The translations under genes and the position numbers were made by a program. Positions 43,901-51,481 of a stretch of DNA of 59,726 nt are shown one piece after another (the stretch's first letter is position 1; every line of letters starts with the position of its first letter). The DNA comes from ZC4RG35 sp040878345 (GTDB taxonomy: Bacteria > Actinomycetota > Acidimicrobiia > Spongiisociales > ZC4RG35): contig JBBDML010000031.1 in NCBI GenBank assembly GCA_040878345.1, positions 1-59,726 of the forward strand, read 5' to 3'. The notes beneath the pieces were generated by a model. It had not been told where the DNA came from, did no database searches, and saw only the letters and a list, made by a program, of their open reading frames with translations.

Positions 43901-45606
43901 GTACTCTGCCGACCGCACTGAAGGCCTCCAAGACCTCCTCGCTGCTCGTCACCGTCGTAACGGCCACGGCTTGTTCGTTCATGGTGGGCGAGACGCCCAC
44001 CGACAGCCAACCTGGCGGCACCAACAGCCCGACCCAGCCCGAGGCGACCGACCCGCCGGACCAGGCCTGCGTCCAGGTCACCAGCGGCACCGCGCCGATC
44101 GACACCGGTGCGGTCCCCACCGACGCTATGTCGCTCGCCGGCGAGGTCTTCGTCTGCGCCAATGATGTGGTGGTCGTCGGTGAGGGCGACCTCAACGTGG
44201 TGGCGGCCGGGGCCCAGCTTGCAGCAGCCCTCGAAGGGCCCTTGCTGTTTCCTCATCCCCGGCTCACCGCCGAGCTGGGCCGTCTCAAACCTGCGTCCAT
44301 CCATGTGATCGGGGCCGGCGAGGTATCGGCGCCACCCGGGGCAACTATCCGTCGCTATGGGATTGCCGAGGCGGTGGAGGCTGCCCGGGAGGCCCTGGGC
44401 ACGAATGAGGTCGTCCAACTACCGTCCACCGCCGACTCGTCGACCATCGTGGAGACGGTGATGGCCATTGAGTCGGGGACCAGGGTCGCCCTCCCCGCGG
44501 TAGACCCGGCTGTGCCGTCGGGGCCTCCGGTCATAGAGGTCTCGGACGTGGTCACCGGTCTGGCCAATCCCACCGAGGCCGGGGCCATCTGGCTGGTGGA
44601 CGCGGCCAACCCGGTGACGATCCTGTTCGCTGCTGCGGCAGTGCACGCGGTCGGGGCGGCAGTGGTGGCCATCGAAGGGAGCGACCTGCTCGGCCACCCT
44701 GAGGTGTCGGAGGTGCTGGCTGGGCGTGATCCATCCGGCGTGCGTTTCGTTGGCAGCATGCCCGAAGCCGGCGAGTGGGAACTGGCACTGCTCACCAATG
44801 GGGTGCAACTGCCAGGCGGCGGGTACCACATCCTGCCCCGTGAGGGCAAGCGTCGCTATGTCGCCTTCTACGGTCACCCGGAGACCACGGCTCTCGGTGT
44901 CCTCGGTGAACAAGGCCCCCAAGCCACCCTCGACCGGATGCAGACCTACCTCGAGGCTTACCAGGGTGATGGGTCGCAGACCATCCCAACCTTCGAGATC
45001 ATCGCCGCGGTGGCGTCGGCCGGCCCCACCGAGGACGGCAACTACTCCTATGAGTGGCCCTCTTCCACGTTTCAGGAGTGGGTCGACTTCGCCCATGACC
45101 ATGGCGGGTACGTGGTGCTCGACCTCCAACCCGGGAGATCCGACTTTCTCACCCAGGCCATGAAGTACGAAGACCTCCTCCTCCTGCCATACGTGGGGCT
45201 CGCCTTGGACCCGGAATGGCGCCTCGAACTGGATCAGGTCCATCTCCAACAGGTCGGCCAGGTCGACACCGCCGAGATCAACCAGGTGATCCACTGGCTC
45301 GCCGATCTGGTGAGGGACAACGGGCTGCCCCAGAAGATGCTGGTGCTCCATCAGTTCCGCACATTCATGATCCAGAACCGGGAGACACTCGAGGACCGCC
45401 CCGAGCTCCAGGTCATCGTCCAGATGGACGGTGACGGGACCGAGCCCCAGAAAGACAACACCTACCGCACCCTCAATGAGGGTGCCGAGAATGCCTTCTG
45501 GAGCTGGGGTTGGAAGAACTTCTTCGACGAGGACGAGCCGGGGCCACCGACACCGGAGTCGACGATGGGCAAAGTGCCGACCCCGGTATACGTCAGCTAT
45601 CAATAG
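43879..45606 (+). CDS. Large secreted lipoprotein, cell-wall-binding-like N-terminus and barrel-like C-terminus
   Basis: The 575-residue protein has a signal peptide and lipobox TATAC (Cys32), then a Thr/Pro-rich linker. Residues about 75-330 contain repeated units of the pattern DVVVVGEGDLNVVAAGAQLA and LLFPHPRLTAELGRLKPASI, which resemble cell-wall-binding repeat 2. Residues about 350-560 look like an alpha/beta barrel (FEIIAAVASAGP, YVVLDLQPGRSD, LLLPYVGLALDPEW, LQVIVQMDGDG), possibly a glycosidase-like domain. The function is not known. A longer frame from 42760 is a shadow of the permease gene. Confidence 0.72.
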   Translation: MAKTGVLGTLPTALKASKTSSLLVTVVTATACSFMVGETPTDSQPGGTNSPTQPEATDPPDQACVQVTSGTAPIDTGAVPTDAMSLAGEVFVCANDVVVVGEGDLNVVAAGAQLAAALEGPLLFPHPRLTAELGRLKPASIHVIGAGEVSAPPGATIRRYGIAEAVEAAREALGTNEVVQLPSTADSSTIVETVMAIESGTRVALPAVDPAVPSGPPVIEVSDVVTGLANPTEAGAIWLVDAANPVTILFAAAAVHAVGAAVVAIEGSDLLGHPEVSEVLAGRDPSGVRFVGSMPEAGEWELALLTNGVQLPGGGYHILPREGKRRYVAFYGHPETTALGVLGEQGPQATLDRMQTYLEAYQGDGSQTIPTFEIIAAVASAGPTEDGNYSYEWPSSTFQEWVDFAHDHGGYVVLDLQPGRSDFLTQAMKYEDLLLLPYVGLALDPEWRLELDQVHLQQVGQVDTAEINQVIHWLADLVRDNGLPQKMLVLHQFRTFMIQNRETLEDRPELQVIVQMDGDGTEPQKDNTYRTLNEGAENAFWSWGWKNFFDEDEPGPPTPESTMGKVPTPVYVSYQ

Positions 45607-45628
45607 GCTCTGCCCGTCTGGAGACGAA

Positions 45629-46609
45629 ATGACCAAGTTCGCCTACTTCTGCGGCCACGAGCAATTCCAGCCCGAGGAGCTGGTGGAGCACGCCGTCCTC
45701 GCCGAGCAGGCGGGTTTCGACATGGTGGTGGTCTCAGAGCACTTCCACCCCTGGGTCGACGACGTGTCGGCCTCGGGGTTCGCCTTCTCCACGATCGGGG
45801 CCATGGCGGTCTCCACCACCGACCTCGAGATCGCCACCGGGGTGACCACTCCGCTGTTCCGTTATCACCCCGGAGTGGTGGCACAGGCGGCCGCCACACT
45901 CGACCGGCTCTCGGAGGGACGGTTCATGCTGGGGGTGGGGACCGGTGAGAACATCAACGAGGGCCCTCTCGGATACCCGTTCCCCGCCTATGCCGAGCGA
46001 AACGCCCGGATGAGGGAGGCTCTCGAGATCATGCGGCGTCTTCTCGATGGTGAGAAGCTCAGCTACGACGGGACCTACTACCGGACCGACCGCGCCAAGC
46101 TCTACTCGCCGCCGCTGGGCCCGGTACCGATCCTCCTTGCCGCCGGCGGGCCCAAATCCGCCGCACTCGCCGGTGAGCTCGCCCAGGGTGTGGTGACCTC
46201 GGTCAAGGACCCGGCCGTAACCGAAGAAGAGGTGGTGGTCCCTTTGAGAGACGCTGCCAGGGCGGCCGGGCAACCCGACCCCATCGTCCTCGCCACCAGG
46301 TGGGCGATCTACGCCGCCGATGAAGACGAGGCGTGGCGGGCCCTCTCCCCATGGCGCGGGCTCAGGGCCCCAGGACGACTCGATGCGGTCGATCCCCAGA
46401 CCTTGAGGGAGATGGCCGACGAGCTCCCCCGGCAGGAGATCCTGGGGCGTTACAGCATCGTCTCCAGCGCTGAGGAGATCGTCGAGACCTACCGGCCTCT
46501 CGTCGACCAGCTGGGAGCCGACGTGGTCACCTTCCAGATGACCTGCCCCGATCAACCCGCCCTTATCGAGCTGATCGGCTCCAAGGTCCTCCCCGCCCTC
46601 CGCTCCTGA
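45629..46609 (+). CDS. LLM-class oxidoreductase, probably F420-dependent
   Basis: The 326-residue TIM-barrel protein resembles F420-dependent glucose-6-phosphate dehydrogenase-like enzymes: VVVSEHFHPWVDD, ATGVTTPLFRYHPGVVAQAAATLDR split around the cofactor site, and GRFMLGVGTGENINE. These residues fit F420 rather than FMN. The substrate may be a sugar phosphate or another alcohol. ATG 45629. Confidence 0.87.
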   Translation: MTKFAYFCGHEQFQPEELVEHAVLAEQAGFDMVVVSEHFHPWVDDVSASGFAFSTIGAMAVSTTDLEIATGVTTPLFRYHPGVVAQAAATLDRLSEGRFMLGVGTGENINEGPLGYPFPAYAERNARMREALEIMRRLLDGEKLSYDGTYYRTDRAKLYSPPLGPVPILLAAGGPKSAALAGELAQGVVTSVKDPAVTEEEVVVPLRDAARAAGQPDPIVLATRWAIYAADEDEAWRALSPWRGLRAPGRLDAVDPQTLREMADELPRQEILGRYSIVSSAEEIVETYRPLVDQLGADVVTFQMTCPDQPALIELIGSKVLPALRS

Positions 46610-46611
46610 GA

Positions 46612-47280
46612 TCAGCCGGGCCGGGTGATCAGCTCGATGAGCCGGGTCAGATCCTGGGAGGCCTCGGGTGACAGGTCATCCTGGACGGCGGCCATGATCA
46701 ACGACGGGACCAGGTCCCTGAGAGCCGCCAGGATGATTCGTGAATCCTCGGTTTGGGTGCTGAGGAGACGCTCCACAGGCGCGATCATCCTCGCCGCCAG
46801 CCCACCGCCGAACGAGGCGAAGAGATCGATGCGGTGCCCACCCGACTCCCTGGTCAGCATCACCCGGCCTTCCCCTGTCGGTGGGACCACGGTCACCCGA
46901 TGGAACTCGACCCCTTGTTGGGTCTCTACTCCCGCCTCCGTCGTGGTGACCGCGCCGGTCAGGAAGCTTCCGGTTCCCTGGGCGAACCCCGACCAGAAGT
47001 TGGCCGCCACCCCGCGATCCCCGTCGTCGAGTGCCGACGCCACCTCACCAAATGTGGCGCCTTCGGCCAGGGAGGCCAGGGCGGCCTGGCCTGGGTAGGC
47101 CAGGTTGCTGGCCGCTTGGAAGTCCGGGATGTTGAGGAAGCCGACCAACTGGTCCACTGCCTCCTTCGCTGAGCCGGCACCCTCGCCCGGCGGGTCGGGA
47201 GCGCCCCCCTCCGGGTCGCCCGTGCAGGACACCACCAACAGGGCGGCGGCGGCAATCGTGCTAAGACCCGTCAACCGCAT
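46612..47280 (-). CDS. Secreted lipoprotein, unknown function
   Basis: The 222-residue protein has a signal peptide with lipobox VVSC (Cys19), a Gly/Pro-rich linker and a soluble helical/beta domain. No family is recognised. It overlaps the preceding membrane-protein gene by 20 bp. Confidence 0.72.
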   Translation of the reverse strand: MRLTGLSTIAAAALLVVSCTGDPEGGAPDPPGEGAGSAKEAVDQLVGFLNIPDFQAASNLAYPGQAALASLAEGATFGEVASALDDGDRGVAANFWSGFAQGTGSFLTGAVTTTEAGVETQQGVEFHRVTVVPPTGEGRVMLTRESGGHRIDLFASFGGGLAARMIAPVERLLSTQTEDSRIILAALRDLVPSLIMAAVQDDLSPEASQDLTRLIELITRPG

Positions 47281-47797
47281 ACCCCGGAAGCCTTCCCGTC
47301 GCCCTCACCTCTGCCCGTCTCTCCGGCTTTCCCAACCCGAGACGGATCCAAAGCCAGGCGAGATAGGTGATGCCGGCCGCTTCCTCGACCCATCTCCATG
47401 GGTCCGAGAGGGCACGCTCCCAAGCCAGGGGCCAGAACGGCGGTTCCCCCCGAAGGATGAGGCCGAAGAGAGGCCAGAGAAACACCCTTTGATCGAGCCA
47501 CATCCCATCGAGGAGGAGATGGAACAGCCAGCCGACCCCCAGCGCCATATAGGCCCGTCGGCGACGACCCCTCCGGGTCACGAGCAGGACAGCGGTCATG
47601 TAGACCGTGGGCAGAATCAGAGTGTGGAACCACAGCTCTCCAGTCGCCAGGCGCTGGGCGAACAGAACCGTACCCACAGCGAGATCGATGAGATCGGGGA
47701 GGATGGCGCCGAGAAGCAGAAACCGGATGTCCACCTTCGGGTCGCGAAACACCCACCGGAACAGCCACAGGCTCGCACCCAGGTGCCAGAAGAGCAT
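47261..47797 (-). CDS. Membrane protein resembling DUF457/YdjM metal-dependent hydrolases
   Basis: The 178-residue protein has about four helices and conserved polar positions typical of membrane-bound YdjM-like proteins: FWHLG at the N-terminus, LPDLIDLAVG (about 33-42), FHTLILP and WLFHLLLDGMW. These His/Asp residues could bind a metal. Function uncertain. It lies 3 bp after the zinc-ribbon protein gene. Confidence 0.72.
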   Translation of the reverse strand: MLFWHLGASLWLFRWVFRDPKVDIRFLLLGAILPDLIDLAVGTVLFAQRLATGELWFHTLILPTVYMTAVLLVTRRGRRRRAYMALGVGWLFHLLLDGMWLDQRVFLWPLFGLILRGEPPFWPLAWERALSDPWRWVEEAAGITYLAWLWIRLGLGKPERRAEVRATGRLPGYAVDGS

Positions 47798-47800
47798 CGC

Positions 47801-48508
47801 TCAGGCGACGAGGATCCGGCGGCAGTGGACGCACCGTGGCAGATCGTCCTTCAAGGCCTCCTCCTGCTCACTGGGTGACAGCGTCATGTGGCACCCACCG
47901 CAGACTCCGTGGTCGAAAGCGGCGATGGCCACGCCATCCTTTGCCCGGCGCAGATTCTCGTAGAGGTCGATCAGCTCGGAGTCGATGGGCGCGATCGCCC
48001 CCCGCTTGGCTTCCTCCTTGCGGGCCAGATCGGCGTCGATCACCTTCCATTCGACCTTGATCACCGCATCCAACTCGGCGCGCTTGCTCGATGCCTCATC
48101 GATCTGGTGATCGAGAACGCTCACCTTCTCGCGGGCAGGCTCGACATCCTCGAGCATCTGAAGCACCTTGACCTCCATCGCGTCGTCTTGGCCTCGGAGA
48201 CTCTGCACCTCCAGTCTCATGTACTCGGTCTCCCGGCCGCTCATTCCTCCGGCAAAGAGCCGGGTCTCGTGCTCTTTGAGCTTGCTCTCGAGCATCTCGA
48301 GCTGGCCTTCCGACTTGTCGAGGTCGAGCTCGAGTTGGCGGAGGACGGCGGCCGCCTCCTCACGCTCGGCATCGAGCTCCTTGAGGCGTTGGTGGACCAG
48401 GCGATAGGCCTCCAGTTCCGGCAGCGACTGGCGGCGATCCAACAACCGGTCGATGTCGAGGTCGATTGCCTGGACGTCGAGAAGGTCGGCGAGGCTGGTG
48501 ATCGTCAT
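47801..48508 (-). CDS. CT398-like coiled-coil zinc-ribbon protein
   Basis: The 235-residue protein is a long coiled coil (about 20-175) ending in a C4 zinc ribbon: CGGC (about 203-206) and CVHC (about 227-230). The domain order matches the CT398/YbgI-adjacent 'zinc ribbon domain' proteins, often next to an Nif3-like gene and RNase HI genes, but these are absent here. ATG 48508. Function is unknown; a role in flagellar or RNA handling has been suggested for relatives. Confidence 0.87.
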   Translation of the reverse strand: MTITSLADLLDVQAIDLDIDRLLDRRQSLPELEAYRLVHQRLKELDAEREEAAAVLRQLELDLDKSEGQLEMLESKLKEHETRLFAGGMSGRETEYMRLEVQSLRGQDDAMEVKVLQMLEDVEPAREKVSVLDHQIDEASSKRAELDAVIKVEWKVIDADLARKEEAKRGAIAPIDSELIDLYENLRRAKDGVAIAAFDHGVCGGCHMTLSPSEQEEALKDDLPRCVHCRRILVA

Positions 48509-48607
48509 GTCTCGCCGAGGGTACCTGGGGTTTCGTGCTCGGAACTCCGTGGCCCGATCCTTCCTTGTCGGGTCGCTCTCGGCGCCAGGGTCATATCCTC
48601 GGCGCCG

Positions 48608-49642
48608 ATGGACCTGAGATCGGCGACCAGCTGGGCACCCCCGGAAGGATGGTCGCGGCTGGTCGTCATCGACTCCCACGCCGGGGGTGAGCCGTTTCGG
48701 GTGGTGGTCGAGGGCCTCCCCGATATACCCGGCGACACCGTCCTGGCACGTCGCAGCCATGCCATCGCCCATCTCGACCACTTGCGAAAGGCTCTCATGT
48801 GGGAGCCGAGGGGGCATGCCGACATGTATGGGGGCTGGGTGGGCCCGCCCGTCTCCCAGGGCTCCGACCTCTCGGTCCTCTTTCTTCACAACGAAGGCTT
48901 CTCCACGATGTGCGGTCACGGCATCATCGCTCTCACCAAGGTGGTCCTCGACACCGGGATCATCGGCGCCGGTGTCGATGCGCCAACCCTCCGCATCGAC
49001 ACTCCGGCCGGTCGGGTCACCGCCAGGGCGACGCTCCGGGACGGCCTGGTCGAGCGGGTTTCCTTCATTAACGTGCCCTCCTACGTCGTCCAACTGGATG
49101 CAGAGGTCACCGTTCCCGGTCTGGGGCCGGTGCGGTACGACCTGGCCTTTGGAGGAGCCTTCTACACCTATGTCGACGCAGGTCGGGTCGGTGTCGAAAT
49201 GGGGGATCACACCGGGCTGGTGACTGCCGGGCGAGCTATCAAGCGGGAGGTGATCGCATCACGTCAAATCACTCATCCAGATGCCGACGACCTCGCCTTC
49301 CTCTATGGGACGATCTTCACCGGTGACCCGGTCGACCCGGCCAACCACTCACGACATGTCTGTGTCTTCGCTGACGGAGAGGTCGACCGGTCTCCGACCG
49401 GGACCGGTGTCAGCGGGAGGCTGGCCATCCTTCACGCCCGTGGCCAGGTCGGTGTCGACGAGCCGATCCGGATCGAGAGCATCGTCGGGAGTGTCTTCAG
49501 CGGACGAATTGTCGGGGCTGCGACGGTGGGCGCCTTTGAGGCGGTCCTACCAGAAGTGACGGGAACCGCCCATATCCTTGGCCGATCCGAGTTCTGGTTC
49601 GACCCCTCGGACTCCTTGGGAACCGGCTTCCTTCTCCGGTAG
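48608..49642 (+). CDS. Proline racemase family: probable trans-3-hydroxy-L-proline dehydratase
   Basis: The 344-residue protein has the family N-terminus VVIDSHAGGEPFRVVV and the first catalytic Cys102 (STMCGHGIIAL). The second position of the pair is Thr264 (DRSPTGTGVSG) instead of Cys. In the characterised family, Cys/Cys means racemase or epimerase and Cys/Thr means trans-3-hydroxy-L-proline dehydratase, which makes pyrroline-2-carboxylate. No hydroxyproline-catabolism gene is adjacent. ATG 48608. Confidence 0.92.
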   Translation: MDLRSATSWAPPEGWSRLVVIDSHAGGEPFRVVVEGLPDIPGDTVLARRSHAIAHLDHLRKALMWEPRGHADMYGGWVGPPVSQGSDLSVLFLHNEGFSTMCGHGIIALTKVVLDTGIIGAGVDAPTLRIDTPAGRVTARATLRDGLVERVSFINVPSYVVQLDAEVTVPGLGPVRYDLAFGGAFYTYVDAGRVGVEMGDHTGLVTAGRAIKREVIASRQITHPDADDLAFLYGTIFTGDPVDPANHSRHVCVFADGEVDRSPTGTGVSGRLAILHARGQVGVDEPIRIESIVGSVFSGRIVGAATVGAFEAVLPEVTGTAHILGRSEFWFDPSDSLGTGFLLR

Positions 49643-49653
49643 CCCCAACCCGG

Positions 49654-50100
49654 TCAAGAGCGGGGCTTGGCCACCAGCACGTCACAGTTGGCATGGTCCA
49701 GGGTCCTGGAGCTGGTCGAGCCAAGAAAAGTCGAGGCGATCCGACCCCTGCCCCGGGTCCCCACCACCAGGAGGTCGGCACCGGTCTGATTGCAGTAGTC
49801 GACCAGCTGGTCTGCCGGATAACCCTCGAGGTCGACACGCTTCACCGGTTGGTTCGAGGCGTCGAGCGTCTGGCTCACCGCCTTCCATACCGCCTCGCGC
49901 TGAGCCTCGGCGATGGCCGTGGTGTCGAGGGTCACCGCGTCAGCCAGGTACAGGATCGCCGGGGTCACGTCTGACACATAGACCACATGAAGTTCGGCGC
50001 CCCTCAGCCGGGCCTCGTCCAGGGCCCTCTCCAGGGCGATGCGGGCATGCTCGCTCCCGTCGACACCCACCACCACCAGGGGCTTGTTCGCCTCGCTCAT
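49654..50100 (-). CDS. Universal stress protein
   Basis: A 148-residue single-domain UspA: VVVGVDGSEHARIALERA at the start and the ATP-binding loop GTRGRGRIASTFLGSTS near the C-terminus, which matches the G-X2-G-X9-G-S/T pattern, so it should bind ATP. Role in stress survival; specific signal unknown. Confidence 0.94.
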   Translation of the reverse strand: MSEANKPLVVVGVDGSEHARIALERALDEARLRGAELHVVYVSDVTPAILYLADAVTLDTTAIAEAQREAVWKAVSQTLDASNQPVKRVDLEGYPADQLVDYCNQTGADLLVVGTRGRGRIASTFLGSTSSRTLDHANCDVLVAKPRS

Positions 50101-50239
50101 GATTGGTCCTTTCTTCCAAGACCCGGTTGTACCTTATGTCGGTCGTATCTCCCAGGAGTTCGACAGGGTCCAAAGTCACCCGGGTTCGATCTCGGGCCCG
50201 GATGTCACCCTGGAGGGCTCGTCATTCGTCTGTCACAGG

Positions 50240-51481
50240 ATGGATCAGGAGACATCCGCGGCCAATTCACCCGCCACCGCGGACCCGTCGCCGACAGCGA
50301 CCAAAACCCCTCGCGAGGTGTGGTTCCTGGTGACGGTCGGCGCCATGATCGCTGCCCTCCTTCTCCTATCCCCCGCCGTGTTCGTGGTGCTCGGCTGGTT
50401 CACCGAGGCCTACAGGGACACTGCAGCCTCTTCGGAGGTCTCCCATCGGCTCCACGAGATCGTGTTCGGGGCCTTCTTCACCCTGGCTCTGGTTGGCGCG
50501 GCATCCCAGCTCGGAGGGAGGAGGAACCCCGCAGGGCTCATCCAGCTCACATTGGCATTGACCACTCTGGCGATCATCGTCGGTCTGACCGTTGGCCGGG
50601 ACCCTGGACTGCTTCTCTATCTGATCCCGCTGGCAGGAGTGTGGGTCTTTCATGGCCCGGTACGCCCAATCATGGAAGGGCGTCGGGCTCATTGGTGGGC
50701 ATTGACCCTCACCCTTCTGATCACACCCTCGATGGTCGACGAGATCGAGGGTCACGTGGCGAAGGCATTGAGTGCCGCCCAGAACCACACCACCCATTGG
50801 TCGGTGATGGCGACATTCTCGATGACCCTGTTGATGCTCGGCCTGGTGGCGACGTTCCCGATCCGGGGTCGTCGTCTCGTCATCTGGAGCCTCACCGCAG
50901 CTTCGATGACATACGGGATCGCTGCGCTCGCCTTTCCCTACGACGCCTCGTCGCACCGACCGGCTCACGCCATCGCCCTGATCCTGTGGGGCGTTGCCTG
51001 GACGCTCGGTCTGTGGTTCGAGCGCCGACGGTCCCCGTCAGTGGCGAGAAGGAGACTGATACGACTGTTGATCGCCGGACTGCTTGCACCGGTGGTCATG
51101 ATCGGCAGCATCTTCGTGGCGGTCCTCGACGATCCACCGAATGTCCCGCATCGACCCGACCCCGACCGGCCTGACGTCGTCGCGGCCGAAGTCGATCGGG
51201 AGACCTGTCTCGGATGCCATGCCGGCGGCGCGGCCGGTGCCACTCAACCTCCTCATGAGCTGTCGAGGACCTGTTTTACCGACGTCGAGTCATGCTGGGG
51301 GGGCCGGGCCGACTGTGCCGGGTGCCATCGCGTCGACCCCGCCCTCGGAGGCCCCACCGAGCTGCTCCATGCCCTTCTTCCCCGAGGCTCGACCCGGCTG
51401 GCATCCGGGCCACCCACCGGCGGCGAAGCCCTCGACATGGAGACGGTAGAGATCTTGCGAAATCTCGGATCGGGGTCATGA
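50240..51481 (+). CDS. Polytopic membrane protein with two C-terminal c-type haem motifs
   Basis: The 413-residue protein has about eight membrane helices (30-295) and then an extracytoplasmic tail with two CXXCH haem-attachment motifs, CLGCH (323-327) and CAGCH (359-363). An additional Cys pair (CFTDVESC) lies between them. It should need the ccm system encoded at 30041-36180. I do not recognise the membrane domain. ATG 50240. The stop overlaps the SpoIIE phosphatase start (ATGA), so the two are probably made together. Confidence 0.8.
   Translation: MDQETSAANSPATADPSPTATKTPREVWFLVTVGAMIAALLLLSPAVFVVLGWFTEAYRDTAASSEVSHRLHEIVFGAFFTLALVGAASQLGGRRNPAGLIQLTLALTTLAIIVGLTVGRDPGLLLYLIPLAGVWVFHGPVRPIMEGRRAHWWALTLTLLITPSMVDEIEGHVAKALSAAQNHTTHWSVMATFSMTLLMLGLVATFPIRGRRLVIWSLTAASMTYGIAALAFPYDASSHRPAHAIALILWGVAWTLGLWFERRRSPSVARRRLIRLLIAGLLAPVVMIGSIFVAVLDDPPNVPHRPDPDRPDVVAAEVDRETCLGCHAGGAAGATQPPHELSRTCFTDVESCWGGRADCAGCHRVDPALGGPTELLHALLPRGSTRLASGPPTGGEALDMETVEILRNLGSGS

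Noticed and set aside
48608..49642. Proline racemase
   Set aside because: The second catalytic cysteine is Thr, so the dehydratase call is preferred.
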